A program made the translations under genes and the position numbers. The notes below the pieces were generated by a model that worked only from the letters and a program-made list of their open reading frames with translations, was not told the origin of the DNA and made no database searches. Below are positions 1 to 11,260 of a stretch of DNA of 64,000 nt, in pieces. Each line of letters starts with the position of its first letter. Position 1 is the first letter of the stretch. Source of the DNA: Atherix ibis (taxonomy: Eukaryota; Arthropoda; Insecta; Diptera; Athericidae); assembly GCA_958298945.1 (NCBI GenBank), contig OY282607.1:88729270-88793269 (forward strand). The letters run 5' to 3'.

Positions 1-430
1 TTGCCACTGACCTAAATATTTTTTGAAATATAAATAATGGCCGACCAATGGTAAGGTCTAAGTATTTTCTGCATATTCTTTTATTTTTGTTGATTTAAGT
101 TTTCATTAGCAAACAATGGTCAATCCTGTTATTGTAAAGTTTCTGCATTGTATTATTTATATTTGCAACTGATCTATTTTTCCAAATAAAAATTTTGGCT
201 GTTTAAAGGATCCTAATTATTTTGAGCATCGCTTGCAATATTTTTGATCCCAATTTTCAATTGTAAACAATGCCCAATAATGAAATAAATAATTTGCTTT
301 GAGAATTACTTGCATTCTAATTTTTTAAAATATAAATAATGGCTAACCACAGGATTTAATTTTTTTCCAGCGGTCCCAATAATGGCGTCATGAATTTTCA
401 ATAATAGCGCCTATTAATCGCTCATTTTTT
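1..430. repeat. Weak degenerate tandem repeat, period about 150 bp
   Basis: The phrase TTGC(C/A)ACTGA followed some 30 bp later by ATAAATAATGGC or a variant recurs near positions 1, 163 and 308. The copies are heavily diverged and AT-rich, so chance similarity is possible. Confidence 0.25.
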
Positions 431-1603
431 TATATTTAAATTTACTATAAATTGTTTATCAGATATTATTTTACATGAGATAACAGGATCATAATTTTTT
501 CTTAAGTATTGCTTATATGCAGCATAGAATTAGTCCTTTAAATATAAACAATTTTCATACAGAAGGTCATGAATTTTTTTCTCGATTAGGTGCTTAACTA
601 ATCCAAAACTTGATCCGTTTACAATTAAAATTAAAAATTTATCTGCAGTTATAAAACTGTTTATATAAAAGATCTTCAATATTACTTTCTGCTATCGAAT
701 ATTTTCAATTTAAATTTTTGTACTTGATATCTTTGTAAATCGAATACTATTTACTTTTAATTTAGTAGTAAATATCTGCATCTAATTTAAACTGAATATA
801 TTCTTGATTAAAGGGAAACCTAAATATCTTGGCTAAATAAAAACGTGGCCAAGAACGGGGAAAGTGTTGACGATGGTAAACTATCATGGGGAATAGGTGA
901 ACAGTTTATGACTATAATAACGATACTTCTCTGATATTAGTGTTGTATTGATGTGAAAAATGAACTTTATACGAGTTTTTAATAGCATCATAAACATAAA
1001 ATTGTTGTGCCATCATAGTTGGTACTAATAAAATAATATAGAAATTTCATAAATTAAAATGTAAAGTTTACGATGCCAGATGTGAAAAATATTATGTAAG
1101 ATGGTATTATGGTGTATATAAAAGTTTTTAGCTTTTGTATATGTTAAATGAAATATTTTATTATTTATTTTCTTATAATACTATTTTCAGAGTAGCTGAA
1201 ATTTTTGTTTTTTTTTTTAATTTCCATCAGTATTTATTATGTTAAATTTCTAAAATTGCATTAATTACTTTTTTAACAGATTTTTCAATTTTTTACTAAT
1301 TACACAAATTATTATCATAAATTATATTTAAAATCATGAAAACTTTGTAACAAATTATTTAAGTGCACCCAATTTTCACTGCAAAGTAAAAAGTTTGCCA
1401 AAAATTTCTGTTTATGCCAGAAACTGATAATAATTTTATTTAAGAGGAAATCATATATTTTATAAAATTTCACCTTAGAAAAATTTTCAATAAATTCCAT
1501 TTATTTTTTAGGGTGATCATTTTATAATTGTCATCTCATATTGAGATAAAAGAATAAATTTCTTCAATCCTCATATTGGCAATAAGCATAGTATTAGTAT
1601 TAT
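431..1603. other. AT-rich intergenic, no feature seen
   Basis: No reading frame of convincing composition, no terminal repeats and no recognisable transposon motif. Poly-A and poly-T runs are common. Confidence 0.6.
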
Positions 1604-1933
1604 TCAGACTGCTAGCGTTACTGTTGATGCCGATCCGGAAAGAATATAAATGGAATGGTAAGCAATGAATATTTTAACGATTTGCAATTCTTGTGGAGGG
1701 CTGACTGCCGCCAAGTATATTATCGTTTTCGGAAATATTAACAAGCCCATAAAGCAGGCACTGCAGAAAGTCATGGTTGCATTCGGGTCATTTGAAGTCG
1801 AGTCGTCGCCATTATTTTCCGGATAAGTCGGAGAATTTATATCGCATCGATATCCTAACGAAATGTGTTCTAATCGTAAAAACAATTTTCTACAAAACAC
1901 CCCGTTGCTCAGACATGTAAAGGGACAAGCCAT
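1604..1933 (-). other. Unrecognised 109-codon reading frame in a GC-raised patch
   Basis: An open frame of 109 codons on the minus strand ends at 1604. It lies in a patch (about 1600-2300) visibly richer in G+C than its flanks, which is what an exon or an old transposon would look like. The peptide has an acidic Asn/Asp-rich middle (around residues 30-50) followed by hydrophobic stretches such as FMGLLIF and IVKIFIAY. I do not recognise a family. No splice sites were convincing. It may be a decayed exon, part of a receptor-like gene, or noise. Confidence 0.2.
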
Positions 1934-4690
1934 ATGAGCATTTAGAATGATTACAATGTGCTCTCAACTAGCTAAATGCATCTTGCTGTTATGGTGATAA
2001 TGTACGAAGGAGAAGAACTACTGGCTATCCAGATAAAGTGCCCCAAATACAGCATCAGCCCTTCGATTTGCCGCAAACATCGTTAGTCACCAGTTATGCA
2101 GGAGATAAATATCTGACGGAAATCCCGCCGGAGAGCTACTACCTCTCATAGTAAGGGTAGGAGTGCGATAATCATCAGCACTGCCATTTCAATCAATAGA
2201 CGAGTACTTGCATTGCCATAAGAGTGGATGCATGATTCTTTGGCGTCACAGAGATGGTTAGCCATGCTATACCATAGCTTTAGTTTTGAGGATTTAAGAT
2301 TTTGATGCAGTTGTTATACAAATAATAATTACAGTAGTAGTACCCACCCTTCAATTCAAGACTCAGATTAAGGTGAATGACAATCGATTCGACTCCGCAT
2401 GTTCGCATCACAAAAATTATTATTTGATTTTGCACTTATTACGACTGCTTGCAATGACATTAATTCCATAAGCGCATTATAATGTCATAAGTGCACTTTT
2501 TACTATAGCTTCATACCTCTACCATTCAATCAGAGATGTGTATGTGTCCTTCTAATACCATTTTTGATATCACTTAATAGGGAGAAAGGAATCAAAAACA
2601 AAAAAATCAAAGTCATCAAAACTTACACTTTCATTCTGTCTTGACTAGCAACTAATAAAAAAACATAATTCCCTGTAGACAAAAACATTTTTCATTTCCA
2701 ATAAATTTACTGCCAAAAAAAAAGAAGAAAATCAATACAAACACCACGGAATCCTTCAATATATTATCTGTCTTTATGTAAGGGAATGAAATTATTCTAA
2801 AAAAAAATTGCAAAACAGAGAAATCCCTGCAATTTCGATACTATTCGAAGTTAAGGATTCTGAAAAAAAGTCAATCCAACCAAGAATTTTTCAAGAGTTC
2901 ATGATTTTATCTTTTGATAAGGCTCATATGATATACTCGTTCGTATAGAATATCCTTTAATAAAAAAAAAAACACTCCTTCCCTACTGACTATATGATAT
3001 TTTTCTATGATTTCCTTTTTTGAGGGTAATGCATTCTCTAGTCTTAAACATTTTATAGAAAAGACTTTCTGTACATCTTCTGTTATATTTGCAATAAAAA
3101 AACATTCAGGATATTCTGAAAAATTGAGTAAAATTTGAAAAATATATCAATAATAATCAGACAGACAAACAGACTAATCCTGAGACAGACAGACAGACAG
3201 ACATAAAGTCTTATTGAATAGAACTAAATGAATAGGAAAAAGTTGCTTGATTGAAATTTGTGGGAGTTTTTGACTTTTGAATTCTTCTCAACCTAAGAAG
3301 GACTTTTTGAGGGGGACTCCATCTCTGAAGTTAACATTTATTTATGTAACCAAAGAAGTGTGAGCATATTCCAAATGTTCGATGGTTTTTTTGGATATCA
3401 TATAACGTTTTATTCAGTTTAGTTTAGGGTACATTTCGAACGTGAGCAAATCAATCTTTTCTGCTGGCGAGAAGGTATAGCACCTCTAAACAAGAATATT
3501 CGGTTGTTGATTTAATCAAAGTTAACTTATTTCTTATATATACTTATCGAAAGTAATAACACGTTTAATAAATTTTTTTTAAATATAATTTTCTTTTATA
3601 TTTGAGGTCTTAGGTGGTATTACGAAGACTAAATATGGAAGGAGAAGAAGATATGAGAAAATCAAGGATAACATGTAGTTAAATACTTATGATTTTTCTC
3701 CCTTTTTCACTTTCCTTTTTTTTTTTTAAAGAAAAAAAAATATTTTAACAAAACTTTTTGTGTAGCATAATTTCCCTACGAAATAATATTGTAATAAGCC
3801 CAGAAGCTTATTGTGTAAGAGAGACAAGATGAAAACATGCCTAAATTTGATATTCTTGACAAGCAAAATAATCCTTTTGTATACAAATAAAGATTAATGT
3901 GTTGAATATCCTTTAGATTTCTGGCTTATTTAATGTTTACCAGCTCTTGATCCTTGCGACATGTCTTCCATAATTGAGTCTAGATCCAAACGGAATCCTT
4001 TAATTATGGATATACCATATTCCTAAAGTCAAAAGGCATTTTTTCATATTCTAAGTTGCGCCCTAAAGCATAAATTTTGCCAAGATTATCGTAGCATTTT
4101 GAAAAAATTATAATATTTTGGAATGTAAAATTATGTAAATTAATTTATTTTTTTTTCACTTACGTTCCTTGAAAAGTTTTAATTTGAAATTTTGTTCAAT
4201 CAATAATAAAGAAAATAAATTTATTGAAAGGCTGAAAATATTGTTGAATGAAATTAATTTTCAGTCTTTTTCCACATGCACTCCTTTGGAAGTCGTTTTT
4301 GATAATATATAAAAATAGGATCATAATCAACAAAATTTTAGAAAAAAACATTTTGGATTCAATTACGAAGGGACAATGGCAATGTTCTTAAATGACATGA
4401 ATTTAACCGACTACTAAAAACAAGGAATAAATAATTACGAATAATAAATCAATTTGAATAATTACTATAATATTTAGTTCCCATTCCATTTCTACCAGCT
4501 TGAACTTCGGCTACTATAGCACCACTGCTAATAATACCAGCACCTCCAACAACTGGTATTATCGAGTTGGACGAGCTATTCAACTAAATTAATTAAAATT
4601 TATTAATGTAAAAGGAAACAAAATTATTTCAATCCAAGCCAAAGTGTGGTAATGCACTACAGTATACACTGTAGTCACGAGCATAGTATG
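1934..4690. other. Intergenic; short GACA microsatellite
   Basis: GC stays raised to about 2300 without a continuous frame, then the region is AT-rich. A (GACA)n/(CAGA)n run lies near 3160-3205. Nothing else is supported. Confidence 0.5.
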
Positions 4691-4715
4691 TTATATCACT
4701 CCAATTCTGAAATAT

Positions 4716-5670
4716 TTTGTTGTTGCTTGTGGTTTTTTGCTTGTTGGTTGTTGCTTATTCGTTGTTGCTTGTTGCTTGTTTCTTGTTGCTTTTGGCTTGT
4801 TGCTTGTTGGTTGTTGCTTGTTGCTTGTTGCTTGTTGCTGATTGCTTATTGCTTATTGCTTATTGCTTCTTGCTTGCTGCTTGTTGCTTGTTGCTTGATT
4901 CTTGTTGGTTGTTGCTTGTTGCTTGTAGCTTGTTGGTGGTCTTCATGCTTATTGCGGCTTGTGGTTGTTGTTGCTACGTATTGCGGCTTGTTGTTGATTG
5001 TTGCTTGTTGGTTGTTGCTTGTTGCTTGTTGCTTGTTGCTTATTGCTTGTTGCTTATTGCTTGTTGGTTATTGCTTGTTGCTTGTTGCTTGTTGTTTGTT
5101 GCTTGTTGCTTGCTGCTTGTTGCTTGTTGCTTGTTGTTTGTTACTTGTTGCTTGTTGATTGTTGCTTGTTGGTTGTTGCTTGTTGCTTGTTGCTTATTGC
5201 TTGTTGCTTATTGCTTGTTGGTTATTGCTTGTTACTTGTTGCTTGTTGTTTGTTGCTTGTTGCTTGCTGCTTGTTGCTTGTTGCTTGTTGTTTGTTACTT
5301 GTTGCTTGTTGATTATTGCTTCTTGGTTGTTGCATGTTTCTGGTTGCTTGTTTCTGGTTGCGTGTTGTTTATTGCTTGTTGTTTGTTGTTTGTTGTTGAT
5401 GCTTATTGCGGCTTGTGGTTGTTGTTGCTACGTATTGCGGCTTGTGGTTGCTTGTTGCTTGATGCTTGTTGCTTGTTGCCTGTTGCTTGTTGATTGTTGC
5501 TTGTTGCTTGTTGGTTGTTACTTGTTTCTGGTTGCTTGTTGTTTGTTGCTTGTTGCTTATTGCTTGTTGCTTGTTGCTTGTAGCTTGTTGATTGTTGGTT
5601 GTTGCTTGTTGCTTGTTGGTTGTTGCTTGTTGCTTGTTACTTGTTGCTTGTTGCTTGTTGTTCTTATTGA
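4716..5670 (+). repeat. TTGCTTG heptamer array (about 950 bp)
   Basis: The array is built from the heptamer TTGCTTG with variants (TTGGTTG, TTGCTTA, TTGTTTG). Because 7 is coprime to 3, every plus frame reads the same stop-free heptapeptide, Cys-Leu-Leu-Leu-Val-Ala-Cys. This explains the overlapping long open frames at 4646-5158, 4717-5493, 4998-5312 and 5159-5728. Internal duplications are visible: a block near 5050-5160 recurs 154 bp downstream (22 heptamers), and the phrase GCTTATTGCGGCTTGTGG occurs at 4947 and again at 5401. I annotate this as simple-sequence DNA and not as protein-coding. Confidence 0.93.
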
Positions 5671-6400
5671 TTCTTTTTGCGGCTTGTGGTTGTTGCTGCT
5701 GTTTGCTGCGGCCTGTTGTTGTTATTGATACTTGTTGCGGTGTGTTATTGTTGTTACTGCTTGTTGCAGCTTGTTGTTTTTGTTACTTATTTCGGATTAT
5801 TGTTGTTGCTACTTATTGCCGATTGTTGTTGTTGTTGTTAGTTGGTGTGGCTTGTTCTTGTTACTGATTATTGCGGGTTATTGTTGTTGTTGTAGCTTGT
5901 TCCGGGCTGTTGTTGTTGTTTCTTCTTATTTGGGATTGTTGTTGTTGTTGTTGCTTGTTGCAGTTTATCGTTGTTGTTATTACCTATTGCGGCTTGTTGT
6001 TTTTGTTGCTGCTTGTTACGGCATGTTATTGTTGTTGCTGCTTCTTGCGGCTTGTTTTTGTTTCTACTTGATACGGCTTGTTGTTATTGGTACCTATTGC
6101 AGCTTGTTGTTGTTGTTGCTGCTTGTTGCAGCTTGTTGTTGTTGCTGCTACTTGTTGCGGCTTGCTGTTGTTCGTATTTATTTCGGCTTTTGGTTGTCGT
6201 TACTACTTTTTGCAGCTTTTTGTTATTATTTCCACTTATTGCGGCTTCTTGTTATTGTTGTCGCTTCTTTCAGTTTGTTGTTGTAGTGGCTGCGATTGTT
6301 GTTGTAGTGACTGTTGTTACTGATGCTGTTATTAAATCAGTTTCGGTTATTGTTTATAAAGATGCGATTATTGTTGAATGGGTTGTTGTTGAATAGGCTG
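5671..6400 (+). repeat. 29-bp TTG-rich minisatellite continuing from the heptamer array
   Basis: The array changes to (TTG)n-rich units punctuated by GCGGCTTG or GCAGCTTG. The GG of successive units falls at 5681, 5710, 5739 and later 5991, 6020, 6049, giving a 29-bp period. Again all three plus frames are largely open (5592-5867, 5732-6286, 5971-6396) and give Leu/Val/Cys-rich peptides. The array fades out around 6380-6400. Confidence 0.85.
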
Positions 6401-6769
6401 AGCCTGTTTTATTAGCTGAGTCTGACTGTATTTGCTGTCAAGACTTGTCCGACGGTCAGATAAAACAATATAACCTATATTTTTCATGTGCATGGAGTGA
6501 GCAAAAATGGTCCTCTGTCTGTTCCTAGATACTTGATCATCACTAGCCTTTCAATATGAAATAGAAGATATTTAAATATGTTGCAGTATATATAAAACCT
6601 TTCTAAATGGTCACGGAATACTTATTCAGGTTCAGCCAAATAATGGTGTTTGGTGGAATATAGTTTGGAATACCCTGCCCTAATGCAATTTGATTAACAT
6701 TAAAAACGAAAATGAAAGAATTTTCCGATAATAAAATCGTATTTATCCTTAAGATATTTTCTCCGATAT
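6401..6769. other. Spacer, nothing recognised
   Basis: Unique AT-rich sequence between the minisatellite and a Jockey relic. No supported feature. Confidence 0.5.
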
Positions 6770-7330
6770 AGTCGAAATTCTCCGATGTATTTCCTATCAT
6801 CACTGGTGTTATTCCGGGTAGTATTCTTGGCCTTCTCCTATATAATATTTCTACTCACGATATTTCTTACATTAATAATAACTTACTAGCTATATATACT
6901 GGTCTGCATTTTATTATTTAAAAATCAATATAGTTTCATTCAAAATTAATTCAGAATGAGGGGAATAAACGTAGAGTAAGAAAAGAGTGTTCATGTTACT
7001 TTTACTCTGTGCCAAGAATCATCATTCTCTGTGCATATTAATGCCAATATTGTTTGTTCCATAAAAAATACTCAGCTACATTGTTTAGAACTATTTATTA
7101 ATCAACGTTTGATATAAAACTCACATATAAGATCAACGAACATACCTGACAGTCAACAAAAATTTGTTTACATAAAATAGTCTAATAGGGCCCACATAGC
7201 CATACGGAGTAAAACTGTAGGGATAAACTAGACATTCAAAGTCCCATCGAATACAGTCCCTATAATTAAAAATCCTCCGCCCAATCATCGATGGTCCTTA
7301 GCATGCGCATGTACTAAACTTAGACTGACT
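6770..7330 (+). pseudogene. Jockey-like reverse transcriptase relic (fragment)
   Basis: At 6795-6895 the plus strand reads a decayed copy of the block around the GVPQG motif of the Jockey family in this window (here GVIPGSILGLLLYNISTHDI). About 60 bp further, 6966-7010 matches the nucleotide sequence coding EQKxAHVTFTLCRE of the copy near 62160. At 7255-7320 a decayed match to the C-terminal block IQSLQLKILRTIVDAP is visible. The catalytic YADD block is not readable. Frameshifts and stops are frequent, so this is an old dead fragment. It belongs to the same family as the copies at 21725-25301, 27560-29420, 31545-31800 and 60660-62560. Confidence 0.65.
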
Positions 7331-9115
7331 CTCACAAGACCCATATGGACTAACAGAATAGACCACAAGATTTTCTATATTAAAGATATTGAATTTATGT
7401 GTTTAAAAAAAATCTGCTTGTTATTATAAAATAAACGTAAAAAAAATTTCAATTATTTATTTTAGTATGCATAAAAATTTCTAGTTGAAATAATATTTAA
7501 AATTAATTGTCGAGTTGATCTAAAATTTTTATTGAGAAAAACTGTTCCTGTAATATTTGCTATTATATTTTAAGTTTAGTGGAGTAAACAGTACCCAAAA
7601 GGGTATCATTTCCTATAAAGTCATCATTATTACAAGAATTTTCATCATTATCAATTTTAGCTACAGGATTCTTATCGTTTATATGCACACATCCGAGTAT
7701 AAAGTGAATGTACTAATGACAGTAGTAGTAATAATAATAGTAGTATGGCAAGGGAAAGCTGCATAAATTAACCCTTATTGTATGATATTTCAGTTGTAGA
7801 TTCAGTCAAAGACAAATAGAATTAAATTTGAATAATTGATGGCGTGTAATTATTCATCTTCAATTTGGATCCTGTTCTATCCTGTATTCCTTTATGTGCA
7901 TAAAGGCTTGGATGTTCTATATTAATCTAGAGTAGCTTTGCCCCCTACACTTATCTACCAACAAACAAAAAGTACACACAGTAACACGCGAATTTCAGGT
8001 GTCTCCCCACTCTACTCCACATACGTGATATTCTACCTTCTTTTTCTCGTTTCACTAGGAATTAACTCCAGCTGGTATCTCTTATGTTCGACTATTTATG
8101 CATGAATATTTCTCCCCAAAATGAAATTTGGGATACAAATACCCCACAACACACTATATGTGCATACAAATTATAATCGTTCGCTGGGATGCAGGTATTC
8201 ATATATTCTTTTAAGAATTTAAGTGTGTGTGTTAATGTAAAATTTTATATGGGCAACTTTTATATTATATTGCAGATAAACATGGCGGCATATATTTAAG
8301 ACAACAATACAGCAATAGGCGGCCTTTATATATTTTTAGTCTTATTCGTATGGTAAGCGGTGAGGATGGGGGAAAAATTCCAACAAAAGTGGAACGTACA
8401 TGGGAGGTTGAATGGTTCCTTAATTTAGGACATGCTTTTATATGAAATTCATTTAACGACGTTAATTCTTCGCTCAACATTCTGTTCAGTGATGTGTTAA
8501 GCGGATAATATGCTGTTGATTAGACGATTTAAGAGATTTTCCAAAAATTATTTACGAACAATGAACGAACAACTTTTCCAACATGTTTAACGTAATTATG
8601 AAATTTTAAGTAAAACAAAAACTTTCTATTAAAATGAACAAAATCAAAAAACAAAAAAAATCATAATCATAATAATAATAACAATAATAATATTGAAGGG
8701 GGGGGGGCGGGGGAATTTTCATCAAACTCCTTAGATTTAATTAAATTAACTGATAAGGGATTAATGAGTTTTCAGATTAGTTAAAAGCAACAGTTAAGCA
8801 AAAGGTGATGAGTTAGTAAAAGTAAGTAATCATTCTTAAGATTGAAGAAGAAATTTATGCTTTTATATGTGTTTGGAATATTAATTATTATATGCCTAAA
8901 ATTAATAGTTTTTTTTTTTAATTATCATTTTAAGTAACATTAGTAGTCAAATGTATATTCTAAGCACTATGAAAGTAAAGGCCATTTGACGATAAAGGAT
9001 ATCGGGATATGGAAACTAAAGTAGAAATGGAAGGGATGGCTTTATTTTTGGTCATGCCTCGCTTGGATGGTACTACAGTATGCTAACGGCTGTGGTGCCG
9101 AAGTGGCTCTTTCAA
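7331..9115. other. AT-rich intergenic with a poly-G tract
   Basis: No gene seen. A run of 10 G, one C and 5 G lies at 8698-8713. ATA/AAT simple repeats precede it (8660-8690). Confidence 0.5.
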
Positions 9116-9119
9116 AATT

Positions 9120-10700
9120 TATTACTCGGCCATTTAAAAAATATTAAAAATATAAATTTTTAACTATATTAAGGGTCCCAAAATTATTTTTTTAGCTTCA
9201 TTAAGTTTACGGCTTATTAAAAGTTTTTTTAAAACTATATTTAGGGTCTCAAAATTATTTTTTTTAACTATATTAGGATTCCGACTTATTAAAGGTTTTT
9301 TTAATTAACTATATTTGGGGTCCCAAAATAATTTTTTTCACTACATTAAGTTTACGGCTTATTAAAAGTTTTTTTAAAACTATATGTAGGGTCCCAAAAT
9401 AATTTTTTTAACTATATTAAGTTAACGGCTTACTAAAAGTTTCTTTAAAACTATATTTAGGGTCCCAAAATAATTTGTTTAACTATATTAGGATTCCGAC
9501 TTGTTAAAAGCTCTTTTTAAAACTATATTTAGGGTCTCAAATTTTTTTAACTATATTAGGATTCCGACTTATTAAAGGTTTTTTTTATTAAATATATTTA
9601 GGGTCCCAACATAATTTTTTTAACTACATTAAGTTTACGGCTTACTAAAAGTTTCTTTAAAACTATATTTAGGGTCCCAAAATAATTTGTTTAACTATAT
9701 TAGGATTCCGACTTATTAAAACCTTTTTTATTAACTAAATTTAGGATCCCAAAATAATTTTTTTATCTATATTAGAGTTCCAACTTGTTAAAAGCTTTTT
9801 TTAAAACTATATTTAGGGTCCCAAAATTATTTTTTTTAACTACATTAAGTTTACGGCTTACTAAAAGTTTCTTTAAAACTATATTAAGGGTCCAAAAATA
9901 ATTTGTTTAACTATATTAGGATTCAGACTTGTTAATAGCTCTTTTTAAAACTATATTTAGGGTATAAAATTTTTTTAAACTACATACATTAGGATTCCGA
10001 CTTATTAAAACCTTTTTTATTAGCTATATTTAGGGTCCCAAAATTATTTTTTTTAACTACATTAAGTTTACGGCTTATTAAAAGTTTTTTTAAAACTATA
10101 TTTAGGGTCCCAAAATAATTTTTTTTACTATATTAGGATTCCGACTTATTAAAGGTTTTTTTTATTAACTATATTTAGGGTCCCAAAACAATTTTTTTAA
10201 CTACATTAAGTTTACGGCTTATTAAACGTTTTTTGAAAACTATATTTAGGGTCCCAAAATAATTTTTTTACTATATTAGGATTCATACTTGTTGAAAGCT
10301 CTTTTTAAAACTATATTTAGGGTCTCAAATTTTTTTAATTATATTAGGATTCCGACTTATTAAAAGCTTTTTTTATTAACTATATTTAGGGTCCCAAAAT
10401 AATTTTTTTAACTACATTAAGCTTACGGCTTATTAAAAGTTTTTTTAAAACTATATTTAGGGTCCCAAAATAATTTTTTTAACTATATTTGGATTCAGAC
10501 TTGTTAAAAGCTCTTTTTAAAACTGTATTTAGGGTCTCAAATTTTTTTAAACTATATTAGGATTCCGACTTATTAAAATCTTTTGTTAAAACTATATTTA
10601 GGTAGTCAAAATAATTTATTTAACTATATTAGGGTTCTGGCTTATTAAAAGCTAATATTTGACTATATTTAAGGTCCAAAAATTATTTTTCACATTATAT
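9120..10700. repeat. Satellite array of about 22 x 72 bp with A-B1-B2 higher-order units
   Basis: The marker TATATTTAGGGTCCCAAAAT recurs at about 9172, 9243, 9316, 9388, 9459, 9531, 9600, 9671, 9743, 9815, 9886, 9960, 10032, 10104, 10177, 10248, 10320, 10388, 10460, 10531, 10600 and 10670, so the period is 68-74 bp. Three monomer types are distinguishable. A contains CATTAAGTTTACGGCTTA. B1 contains GACTTGTTAAAAGCTC and ends in a TCTCAAATTTT version of the marker. B2 contains GGATTCCGACTTATT with a TTATTAAC linker. They mostly run A-B1-B2, giving a unit of about 213 bp (for example 9388-9600, 9815-10032, 10177-10388, 10388-10600). No open reading frame is involved. Confidence 0.95.
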
Positions 10701-10799
10701 TTAAGGTACCTTAAAGGATAATTACCTCAACTTCATATGTACATATAAAAAGGATCTGCCAATAAATTATAACACATAATATGTTCGAAAACTACTACT

Positions 10800-11060
10800 T
10801 TAAATATATTGATAACAAGGAAAGTAGAAATCAACTGTATTTGCTTTCAGCTTCTCGGTTTCACTTCTTTGGATAGTATCGACAGTACCACAATCACATC
10901 CTTTCAAGTTTTTTGATCTTGGGAAAGCTGAGAAACCAAATAAATCTCTTTTTTTAACATAAACACATTGATGGAAATAGCCAATGTGATAGTGGACATT
11001 GTTATTGCAGAGTATCCAATTGTCTGAAATGGCCGAACGTTTTGATGTTAATAGATGGTC
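10800..11060 (-). pseudogene. Mariner transposase C-terminal relic
   Basis: The minus strand reads about 85 residues resembling the C-terminal third of a mariner transposase: a block like WILCNNNVHYH where the family has WILHHDNAPAH, then FPRSKNLKGCDCGTVD, which matches the usual FPKLKxxLKGxxFGT region, then a Thr-Glu-Lys-Leu-Lys-Ala segment. The second catalytic Asp appears replaced by Asn and the YSPDLxPxD block is not legible. No terminal inverted repeats were identified. Assignment to mariner is an inference from aligned motifs. Confidence 0.5.
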
Positions 11061-11138
11061 TGACCTCACAAAATCCTTTACTGATCCTATATTTTCATCA
11101 GTTTTTGTCTCTTCAAATAATGTTTCATGCCACCTCTA

Positions 11139-11260
11139 ATGTGCTCTTGAAATCAAATGTCCCCATAGGGTCTTTGCAACTTTTCTCTAAAAATGCCTTA
11201 TGCCACTATGTGCTCTTGAAATCAAATGTTCCCCGTAGGGTCTTTGCAACTTTTTCGTAA
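11139..11260. repeat. Tandem duplication, period 69 bp
   Basis: GTGCTCTTGAAATCAAATGT followed by CCC(C)ATAGGGTCTTTGCAAC occurs at 11141 and again at 11210. It lies just upstream, in minus-strand sense, of the mariner relic and may be part of that element. Confidence 0.75.

Noticed and set aside
1604..1933. Reading this frame as a G-protein-coupled receptor exon
   Set aside because: The hydrophobic segments are suggestive, but no conserved receptor motif is present.
4646..6396. Seven overlapping plus-strand open frames of 81-258 codons
   Set aside because: They are produced by the stop-free heptamer and 29-bp repeats. The same peptide appears in every frame, with no start context or domain.
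9120..10700. Regularly spaced repeats, considered as a CRISPR array or as telomeric repeat
   Set aside because: Repeats are contiguous, diverged 72-bp monomers without unique spacers, in a eukaryotic context. TTAGGGTC occurs once per monomer and not in tandem.
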